In this document: positions 1 through 5,190 of the stretch, one piece after another | Layout of the letters: each line of letters opens with the position of its first letter | Position numbering within the stretch: the first letter of the stretch is position 1 | Origin: an uncultured Thermoleophilia bacterium | GTDB taxonomy: Bacteria > Actinomycetota > Thermoleophilia > UBA2241 | Reading direction: 5' to 3' | DNA: 5,190 nucleotides | Assembly (NCBI GenBank): GCA_903921965.1 | Contig: CAIXSE010000250.1 | Coordinates: 1 to 5,190 of the forward strand | Notes under the pieces: model-generated | The model's input: only the letters and a program-made list of their open reading frames with translations | The model's database searches: none | Told to the model about the DNA's origin: nothing | Made by a program: the position numbers and the translations under genes

Positions 1-199
1 CCGTCTTGTCGCGATAGCCGGTCCTGTCGGCGCCCTTGAGGATCCCCCTGAGCTCACTCAGCGGACGCTGGGGGACCATGGTCACGAGCCCGTTGCGCTC
101 GACGAACGAGACCTGCTGGCCGGGCTTGAGATCGAGGCGCTCGCGGATCTCCTTGGGGATCACGATCTGGAACTTGGGCGAGATGGTGGCGATGGGCAT
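1..199 (-). CDS. AbrB/VapB-type antitoxin, N-terminal part (runs off left edge)
   Basis: The visible 66 residues begin MPIATISPKFQIVIPKEIRE and continue with RLDLKPGQQVSF, the swapped-hairpin AbrB/SpoVT/MazE DNA-binding fold: a short strand, the [K/Q]xxIPKE(I/V)R turn, then LxLKPGQ. After this domain comes RPLSELRGILKGADRTGYRD (about residues 45-64). This resembles the tail of AbrB-type VapB antitoxins, which wraps the PIN-domain toxin. In that family the antitoxin binds DNA and represses its own operon while neutralising a VapC ribonuclease. The ATG at 199 is chosen because AGGAGG (205-210) sits five bases upstream and the domain begins at once. No toxin gene is visible; by family habit it would follow directly, to the left of the window. 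The AbrB domain is clear. The toxin-antitoxin role is inferred, and a solitary AbrB-like regulator remains possible. Confidence 0.88.
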   Translation of the reverse strand, partial: MPIATISPKFQIVIPKEIRERLDLKPGQQVSFVERNGLVTMVPQRPLSELRGILKGADRTGYRDKT

Positions 200-223
200 G
201 GCGGCCTCCTCAGGGACGCCGTC

Positions 224-252
224 ATCATACGCTTTCTTCATCGATACAGGAA
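224..252 (-). promoter_or_regulatory. Candidate promoter of the AbrB/VapB-type gene
   Basis: Read on the minus strand there is a -10-like TATGAT (224-229) and a -35-like TTCCTG (247-252) with a 17-base spacer. A start about seven bases past the -10 would give a leader of roughly 18 bases holding the AGGAGG ribosome site at 205-210. Counting bases 221-280 gives 32 A/T out of 60, far above the rest of the window. The -10 is close to the sigma-70 consensus and the -35 only partly matches. No transcription data are available. Confidence 0.5.
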
Positions 253-259
253 GCGTATG
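226..259. repeat. Inverted repeat over the antitoxin promoter, probable operator
   Basis: CATACGCTT at 226-234 is matched by its exact reverse complement AAGCGTATG at 251-259, with 16 bases between and half-site centres 25 bases apart. The left arm shares four bases with the -10 (224-229) and the right arm shares two with the -35 (247-252), so a protein bound to both arms would block RNA polymerase. Self-repression through a palindrome in the promoter is the usual habit of AbrB/VapB-type antitoxins. The repeat is directly visible; its use as the operator is inferred. Confidence 0.55.
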
Positions 260-295
260 GTGAGAGTCCCATCGATTGAGGAGTCGTGAGTGCCT

Positions 296-317
296 TCGTC
301 AACCGCCAAGTTGACGA
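296..317 (-). terminator. Hairpin after the paired-gene operon, possible weak terminator
   Basis: TCGTCAAC (296-303) and GTTGACGA (310-317) form a perfect 8-bp stem with a 6-base loop. It begins 21 bases past the stop of the 101-aa gene, in the right place to end the gnd-zwf-pgl transcript. No T-run follows on the minus strand, so it lacks the classic intrinsic-terminator tail. High-GC Gram-positive bacteria often use such tailless hairpins, but it could equally be a protein-binding site or chance. Confidence 0.35.
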
Positions 318-338
318 CGACTGCCGCGTGCCGCCGGC

Positions 339-644
339 TCACCCCTCCTTCAGGTGCCCGAGGACGTACACGGTGCCACCCGCGAGCGCCGCGGCCGATG
401 GGTCGGCGGCGGCCGGCAGCACCCTCCCCGCGCCGCGGCGCAGCAGGGTGTCGATCCAGGCGCCGTCGGCTCCGGCTCCGGGCTCGACGCGCTCGTCGAG
501 CAGGAGCCACCCGAGGCCGAGGTGCCGCCGCATCTCGGGCTCGTCCGGCGTCGCGATGAGCTCGTCGAAGTCGGACTCCGAGTAGTGCCGCACGACACCG
601 TCCCGATCGGCCACGTCGAAGCGGCGGGGCTCGCCGTCGGTCAT
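339..644 (-). CDS. Small protein of unknown function, second of a paralogous pair (101 aa)
   Basis: I do not recognise this family. The 101-residue product starts MTDGEPRRFDVADRDGVVRH. The ATG at 644 is chosen over an in-frame upstream start because AGGAGG (651-656) sits six bases before it and similarity to the neighbouring 102-aa protein begins near it. The two proteins align without gaps from residue 9 through GW (45-46) to LDERVEPG (49-56), then again at TVYVLGHL (91-98). Between these blocks this copy has an Ala-rich stretch about eight residues longer than its partner's. It has no cysteine, no signal peptide and no membrane segment, and it is rich in acidic residues, so it is probably a soluble cytoplasmic protein. 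It lies 37 bases after its paralogue on the same strand and is probably the last gene of the pentose phosphate transcript. A role linked to that pathway is only guilt by association. Confidence 0.8.
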   Translation of the reverse strand: MTDGEPRRFDVADRDGVVRHYSESDFDELIATPDEPEMRRHLGLGWLLLDERVEPGAGADGAWIDTLLRRGAGRVLPAAADPSAAALAGGTVYVLGHLKEG

Positions 645-681
645 GCTCTCCCTCCTCCCGGCCTCTCCCGGCCGGTGCACG

Positions 682-990
682 TCAGACGACCTTCACGCCC
701 TCTTCGCCGGACCTGAGCCGGCCGAGGATGTACACGGTCACGTTCGCGGCCGGCTCGCGGGGCGTCACGGTCTCGAGGAACGCCTCCTTGACCGCCGATT
801 TGTGCGGGGGCGTGACCCCCGGCTCGATGCGCTCGTCGAGCGGCGTCCAGCCGTCGTCGACGAGCCGCTGGCGCTCCTCGCGCGAGCTCGTCTCGGTGAA
901 CTGCTCGAACTGGTCGGCGCGGAACTTCCACACCGTCCCGTCCACGGCGACGACGTCGTAGGCGCCCAGCGTGTCGAAGTCTGTGCTCAT
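682..990 (-). CDS. Small protein of unknown function, first of a paralogous pair (102 aa)
   Basis: I do not recognise this family. The 102-residue product begins MSTDFDTLGAYDVVAVDG. The ATG at 990 is supported by GGAGGT (995-1000) four bases upstream; a longer in-frame reading extends back into pgl and has no ribosome site or similarity. Visible blocks are YDVVAVDGTVWKF (11-23), an acidic helix-like stretch to about 45, GW (47-48), LDERIEPG (51-58), and TVYILGRL (85-92) before a charged tail. These blocks match the downstream 101-aa protein. The DGTVWKF start followed by a charged segment suggests a small alpha/beta domain, but this is a guess. There is no cysteine, signal peptide or membrane segment. 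It starts 11 bases after the pgl stop, so it is almost certainly co-transcribed with zwf-pgl. Confidence 0.85.
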   Translation of the reverse strand: MSTDFDTLGAYDVVAVDGTVWKFRADQFEQFTETSSREERQRLVDDGWTPLDERIEPGVTPPHKSAVKEAFLETVTPREPAANVTVYILGRLRSGEEGVKVV

Positions 991-1001
991 GGGGACCTCC
1001 G

Positions 1002-1748
1002 TCAGCGGACGTTGGGGCTGAGCTCGGCCGCTGCGGCCTCGTCCAGCAGCCAGGTGAGTGTGCCGTGCACCGGGGCGACACCCTGGGCCGGCACGGCCAG
1101 CGGTGCGCGCAGGCCCTCGAGGACCTCGGCCACCATGCCGGCCTTGCCGGCGCCGCTGACGTAGAACCACACGCGCCGGGCGGCGTTGATGACCGGCGCG
1201 GTCACGGTGAGGCGCGGCGACCCGTCGGGCGCCTGCGTGGCGACGCAGAACCTGTCTTCGACGGTGAGGGCGTCGCTGCGCGGGAAGAGCGACGCGGTGT
1301 GCCCGTCCTTGCCGAGCCCGAGAAGGACGAGGTCGAACACGGGCACTCCGCTCGGCGGCCGCTCTTTGGCGGCGAGCGCCCGCAGCTCGGCCTCGTAGGC
1401 GTCGGCCGCCTTCTCCGGCTCGTCCTCGCCCGCCATACGGTGCACGTTGGCGGCCGGGACGGGCACGTGCCTGATGAAGGTCTCGCGTGCCGTGGCGTAG
1501 TTGCTGGCCGGGTCGTCCGGCGGCACGCAGCGCTCGTCGCCCCAGTAGAGCTGGACCCGGCGCCAGGGGATCTTCTGGCTGAACTGCTGGCGGGCCAGCA
1601 TCCGGTACAGGGTCGCCGGCGTCTCGCCGCCGCTCAGCGCGACCGCGAAGCGGCCGCGGGCCACGGCGGCCTCACGCGCGGCCATGGCGAACATGTCGGC
1701 CGCGTGGAGGGCGAGCGCCTCCTCGTCCGGGAAGATCTCGATGCTCAT
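1002..1748 (-). CDS. pgl: 6-phosphogluconolactonase
   Basis: This 248-residue protein is the DevB-type lactonase that hydrolyses 6-phosphogluconolactone to 6-phosphogluconate in the cytoplasm, between Zwf and Gnd. The length is normal for the family. Signature blocks are all present in order: ALSGGETPATLY (37-48), YWGDERCVPPDDPASNY (68-84), GLGKDGHTASLFP (144-156) with the conserved Asp-Gly-His, VSGAGKA (197-203), and a C-terminal PVHGTLTWLLDEAAA (226-240). The family more often has GxGPDGH, so the Lys in GKDGH is a small variation. The ATG overlaps the zwf stop as ATGA (1745-1748), which points to translational coupling. A weak AAGGA-like site lies inside the end of zwf. Two small genes follow closely. 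The assignment is firm. Confidence 0.97.
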   Translation of the reverse strand: MSIEIFPDEEALALHAADMFAMAAREAAVARGRFAVALSGGETPATLYRMLARQQFSQKIPWRRVQLYWGDERCVPPDDPASNYATARETFIRHVPVPAANVHRMAGEDEPEKAADAYEAELRALAAKERPPSGVPVFDLVLLGLGKDGHTASLFPRSDALTVEDRFCVATQAPDGSPRLTVTAPVINAARRVWFYVSGAGKAGMVAEVLEGLRAPLAVPAQGVAPVHGTLTWLLDEAAAAELSPNVR

Positions 1749-3433
1749 GCGTCACCGTCCTTGCCGGGCCGGCGCCACGTGTGGCCGTCGGCGGCGACGA
1801 GCGCGTCCGCCGCCTCCGGCCCCCAGCTGCCGGCCTCGTAGATGGGGATCTCGCGGCCCGGTCTGGCGGCCCACTCCTCGAGGATGGGGCCGACGATCCG
1901 CCAGGCCTCCTCGGCCTGGTCGCCGCGCGTGAACAGGGTCATGTCGCCCTCCATGGCGTCCACGAGCACCGTCTCGTAGGCGCTGAAAGGCAGCTCGTTG
2001 AGGGTGGTGCCGTAGGAGTAGTCCATGAGCACCGGCTGCAGCGTGACGTCGTGGCCCGGCACCTTGGACTGGATCCGCAGCGAGAAGCCTTCGTCCGGCT
2101 GCACGCGCAGGACCAGCACGTTCGGCCGCATGCCGACCGCCCCCACGTCCTTGAACAGGCGGACAGGCGGCTGCTTGAAGTGGATGGCGATCTCGGTGAC
2201 CCGCCGCGCCATGCGCTTGCCGGTGCGCAGGTAGAACGGCACGCCCTGCCAGCGCCAGTTGTCGACCATGAGCTTCACGGCGGCGTAGGTCTCGGTGTGG
2301 GAGTTGGGCGCCACGCGCTCCTCGGCGCGGTAGGCGAGCACCTCTTCGCCGTCGACGAGGCCCTGCACGTACTGCGCGCGCACCGCCCACTGCGAGACGA
2401 GGTTGCGCGGGATGGGCCGCACGGCGCGCAGCACCTTGAGCTTCTCGTCGCGCACGCCGTCGGCGTCGAACGCCACCGGCGGCTCCATGGCGACGAGCGT
2501 GAACAGCTGGATGAGGTGCGGCGTGATCATGTCGCGGAGGGCGCCGGCCTCTTCGTAGTACGGGCCGCGGTGCTCGACGCCGAGCGTCTCCGCGGCCGTG
2601 ATCTCGACGTAGTCGACGTAGCGCCGGTTCCACACGGGCTCGAAGATGCCGTTGGCGAAGCGCAGCACCAGGAGGTTCTGGACCGTCTCCTTGGCGAGGT
2701 AGTGGTCGATGCGGTACACCTGCCGCTCGTCGAAGACCTCGGTGAGCACGCCGTTGAGGTGCCGCGCGGTCTCGAGGTCGCGGCCGAACGGCTTCTCGAT
2801 GACGATGCGCGTCCAGCCGGGAGGGTCGCCGGCCGCGTGCTCCGCGTCCGCGGCGCCGCGGCGCGCCAGGCCGGCCTCGCCGAGCCCCCTGATAATGGGC
2901 TCGAACTGGCTCGGCGGCGTGGCCAGGTAGAACATGCGGTTGCCCCGGCTGCCGGCGCCGTCCAGCGCGTCGAGCGTCTCGGCGAGGCGCAGGTACCCTT
3001 CGGGCTCGTCGAGCTCGCCGTGCACGTAGCGCGGCGCCCGCAGGATGCGCTCGCACGTGGCGCGGTCCACGACCTCCTGGCCGTAGTGGTCGTCGATCGC
3101 CTCGCGCATGCTCGCGCGCAGCGGGTCGTCACCGAGGTCCTTGCGGCCGTACCCGACGAGGGTGGTGCCGGCCGGCAGCACGCCGTGGCAGCCGAGGTCG
3201 TACAGGGCAGGGATGAGCTTGCGGTGCGTGAGGTCGCCGGTGACGCCGAAGATCACCAGGCTGCAGGGGTCCGGGTCGCGTTCGCCGCCGAACGGCGACG
3301 GAGCCTCGCCGAGGCGCGGCAGGCCGCCCACGGGCAGGAACTCGTCGTCGCCGTACCTGTCGGCCGACTCGTAGCCGACGTGCGGCTCGGGCGCCTCGTC
3401 GCGGTACCGCGGAAGGTCGGGCCGGTCGCTCAT
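1745..3433 (-). CDS. zwf: Glucose-6-phosphate 1-dehydrogenase
   Basis: This enzyme oxidises glucose-6-phosphate to 6-phosphogluconolactone and reduces NAD(P)+, the entry step of the oxidative pentose phosphate pathway. The nucleotide-binding loop is IFGVTGDLTHRKLIPALY (61-78), a variant of GASGDLAxRK. EKPFGRDL (213-220) and the active-site signature RIDHYLAKE (241-249) follow, then YLRTGKRM (401-408) for substrate binding. The His expected to be the catalytic base is 306, inside RDMITPH. Most family members have QN just before this His; here it is TP. At 562 residues the protein exceeds the usual 480-510, because about 57 acidic, proline-rich residues precede the Rossmann fold. No good ribosome site is visible before the ATG at 3433, and I see no strong alternative ATG before the fold, so the true start is less certain than the gene. 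gnd lies 49 bases upstream, and pgl overlaps the stop by four bases. Confidence 0.96.
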   Translation of the reverse strand: MSDRPDLPRYRDEAPEPHVGYESADRYGDDEFLPVGGLPRLGEAPSPFGGERDPDPCSLVIFGVTGDLTHRKLIPALYDLGCHGVLPAGTTLVGYGRKDLGDDPLRASMREAIDDHYGQEVVDRATCERILRAPRYVHGELDEPEGYLRLAETLDALDGAGSRGNRMFYLATPPSQFEPIIRGLGEAGLARRGAADAEHAAGDPPGWTRIVIEKPFGRDLETARHLNGVLTEVFDERQVYRIDHYLAKETVQNLLVLRFANGIFEPVWNRRYVDYVEITAAETLGVEHRGPYYEEAGALRDMITPHLIQLFTLVAMEPPVAFDADGVRDEKLKVLRAVRPIPRNLVSQWAVRAQYVQGLVDGEEVLAYRAEERVAPNSHTETYAAVKLMVDNWRWQGVPFYLRTGKRMARRVTEIAIHFKQPPVRLFKDVGAVGMRPNVLVLRVQPDEGFSLRIQSKVPGHDVTLQPVLMDYSYGTTLNELPFSAYETVLVDAMEGDMTLFTRGDQAEEAWRIVGPILEEWAARPGREIPIYEAGSWGPEAADALVAADGHTWRRPGKDGDA

Positions 3434-3482
3434 CGCGCCGGACGCCGGCTCGCGGACGGCCGGGCGACGGCGGCCGCCGCGC

Positions 3483-4385
<903 letters not shown>

Positions 4386-4402
4386 CCTGCCTCCTCGATA
4401 GA

Positions 4403-4416
4403 CCGGGCCAGCCCGG
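4403..4416 (-). repeat. Short stem just upstream of the gnd ribosome site
   Basis: CCGGGC (4403-4408) and GCCCGG (4411-4416) are exact reverse complements separated by two bases. The end of the stem lies seven bases before the gnd AGGAGG (4390-4395). In the leader RNA a GC stem this close could affect ribosome access, but a two-base loop would force the inner pair open and chance is likely in DNA this GC-rich. Confidence 0.3.
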
Positions 4417-4475
4417 GTGCGTGACGTTCGACGGGGTCGTGCCCGGCGCCGTGGAGGCGCAAACCAGCGGGAGCG

Positions 4476-4496
4476 GGCGCCCGCGCCGCGGGCGCC
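4476..4496. repeat. Near-perfect GC palindrome, 10-bp arms
   Basis: GGCGCCCGCG (4476-4485) and CGCGGGCGCC (4487-4496) are exact reverse complements around one central C. In RNA the innermost bases would have to form the loop, leaving about eight pairs. No T-run lies on either side. It may be a structural element or a by-product of extreme GC content. Confidence 0.5.
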
Positions 4497-4642
4497 GGGC
4501 GGGGAAGCCGCGGTGCCGCGGGCCGGCCGCCGCGCGAGGTCGCCGGCCGGCGGCGGCCGCCGGGTCAGCTGCCGCCGCGCTCCGGGGGCACGGCACCGCG
4601 GCCGGCATCGAGCCAGCGACGCGCCTCGGCTCGTCCGTGAAC

Positions 4643-4664
4643 ACCGCGGCCTGCAGGCCGCGGT
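4643..4664 (-). terminator. Perfect 22-bp palindrome after tal-pgi, possible terminator
   Basis: ACCGCGGCC, TGCA and GGCCGCGGT together make a 22-base sequence identical to its own reverse complement. It begins 21 bases past the tal-pgi stop. As RNA it gives a 9-bp stem, seven of the pairs G-C, with a TGCA loop. The minus strand then reads TGTTCACGG, with only a trace of the T-run of a classic intrinsic terminator. Position favours a terminator or processing site separating tal-pgi from gnd; a dimeric-protein site is the main alternative. Confidence 0.42.
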
Positions 4665-4685
4665 TGCTCGCGACGTCCTCGAAGG

Positions 4686-5190
4686 CTAGCCGGCGAGCAC
4701 GGTCTCCAGCCGCCGCCTGAAGGCAGCCAGGCCCTCGACCGGATCCTCGCCCAGGTCCACGCGCAGTACGCGGCAGCCGTGATCGACCAGAGCCTGCAGG
4801 TCGCCGAGCGCCTGGGCGTGCTTGAGCACACCGAACGTGTACGGCTGCCCGGGGACCGGGAGCTCCGGGCCGCCGCCGCTCACGAGCTGCAGGAAGACGC
4901 CGTGCCCGGGACCCCCCTTGTGGTACTGGCCGGTCGAGTGCAGGAAGCGCGGCCCGAACCCGTCGCTCGTCGCGACGCGGAACCGGTCGCGCAGCAGCGT
5001 GCGCATGCGGAGCAGCTCGGCGCGCGCCTCGGCGCCCGGCGTGACCCACGCCTGCAGGGCGACGTAGGCCGGCGGGGCGACGTCCTTCAGCAGGTCCCAG
5101 AGCGCCGCCTCGAGCAGGTCGTCGCCGAGCGCGACCGCGACCCGCTCACCGGCGGGCGCCGGCACCGCCGGCTCCTCGCCCGCCGCGATC
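4686..5190 (-). CDS. Bifunctional transaldolase/phosphoglucose isomerase, C-terminal end (runs off right edge)
   Basis: The last 167 residues are visible, and the frame is still open at the right edge, so the start and the transaldolase domain lie outside. The block GFGPRFLHSTGQYHKGGP (77-94 of the visible part), followed by GVFLQLV and then PYTFGVLKHAQALGDLQAL (116-134), is characteristic of the C-terminus of fused Tal-Pgi proteins and differs from the end of ordinary stand-alone Pgi. The complete enzyme would join sedoheptulose/erythrose/fructose phosphate exchange with glucose-6-phosphate/fructose-6-phosphate interconversion, supplying substrate to the zwf product next door. A GTG codon at 5165 is not taken as the start because the fragment would lack catalytic parts and the frame continues upstream. 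A stand-alone isomerase-like protein cannot be excluded without the missing part. Confidence 0.85.
   Translation of the reverse strand, partial: IAAGEEPAVPAPAGERVAVALGDDLLEAALWDLLKDVAPPAYVALQAWVTPGAEARAELLRMRTLLRDRFRVATSDGFGPRFLHSTGQYHKGGPGHGVFLQLVSGGGPELPVPGQPYTFGVLKHAQALGDLQALVDHGCRVLRVDLGEDPVEGLAAFRRRLETVLAG

Larger units (their letters stand above)
4386..4685. other. Non-coding, GC-extreme spacer between tal-pgi and gnd
   Basis: These 300 bases hold no convincing gene: the open frames crossing them are low-complexity Ala/Arg/Pro shadows. Bases 4441-4560 contain only 12 A/T out of 120, so about 90% GC. The region is full of inverted repeats: the 22-base palindrome at 4643-4664, 10-bp arms at 4476-4496, 12-bp arms at 4507-4518 and 4591-4602, and a 6-bp stem at 4403-4416 just upstream of the gnd ribosome site. 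I looked for a promoter on the minus strand and found no credible -10. A gnd promoter or attenuator is expected here from context, but I cannot point to it. Confidence 0.6.

Noticed and set aside
274..302. A -35-like TTGACG at 297-302 on the minus strand as the antitoxin promoter
   Set aside because: At 17 bases' spacing the -10 would be TCAATC, a poor match. The TATGAT/TTCCTG pair closer to the gene is better, and the TTGACG is part of the 296-317 hairpin.
1065..1841. A 258-residue open frame on the plus strand opposite pgl
   Set aside because: It is antisense to a firm pgl gene and has shadow-like composition.
3468..3479. A 12-bp GC palindrome between gnd and zwf as a terminator
   Set aside because: It has no loop or T-run and lies in a 49-base gap between genes that appear co-transcribed. 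Short GC palindromes are expected by chance in this composition.
4570..4670. A tRNA-like stretch on the minus strand: a T-arm-like GCTGG-CTCGATG-CCGGC and a partly matching acceptor strand
   Set aside because: There is no D-arm or anticodon arm of the right size between them, and position 54 is not T. The acceptor match comes from the GC palindrome. Chance resemblance is the better explanation.

Overview
This 5,190-base window is high-GC bacterial DNA. Every gene I can support lies on the minus strand, so transcription runs from right to left. Most of it is an oxidative pentose phosphate pathway cluster. In transcription order it holds the C-terminal end of a bifunctional transaldolase/phosphoglucose isomerase, a short-form 6-phosphogluconate dehydrogenase (gnd), a glucose-6-phosphate dehydrogenase (zwf), a 6-phosphogluconolactonase (pgl), and two small proteins of unknown function that are paralogues of each other. 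After a 139-base AT-richer gap, the start of an AbrB/VapB-type antitoxin runs off the left edge.

The strong G/C bias, the protein sequences and the tal-pgi fusion fit a high-GC Gram-positive lineage (Actinomycetota, perhaps a deep branch such as Thermoleophilia or Rubrobacteria), with Chloroflexota as an alternative. This is inference from style and gene order, not a marker-gene identification. No opcA gene, the usual zwf partner in many Actinobacteria, is present between zwf and pgl.

Layout: 4686-5190 tal-pgi, partial; 4386-4685 a non-coding spacer that is about 90% GC at its core and full of inverted repeats, including a perfect 22-base palindrome just after the tal-pgi stop; 3483-4385 gnd; 1745-3433 zwf; 1002-1748 pgl, sharing a 4-base ATGA overlap with zwf; 682-990 and 339-644 the paired unknown genes, following pgl by 11 bases and each other by 37; 200-338 a gap with a hairpin, a plausible sigma-70-type promoter and a 9-bp inverted repeat lying over that promoter; 1-199 the antitoxin, partial.

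Together Zwf, Pgl and Gnd turn glucose-6-phosphate into ribulose-5-phosphate, CO2 and reduced cofactor, while Tal-Pgi links the sugar phosphates back to glycolysis. The two unknown proteins are probably in the same transcript, and are the least explained and most interesting part of the window. The antitoxin appears to be a separate unit with its own promoter and probable self-regulation. Its toxin, if there is one, would lie beyond the left edge.
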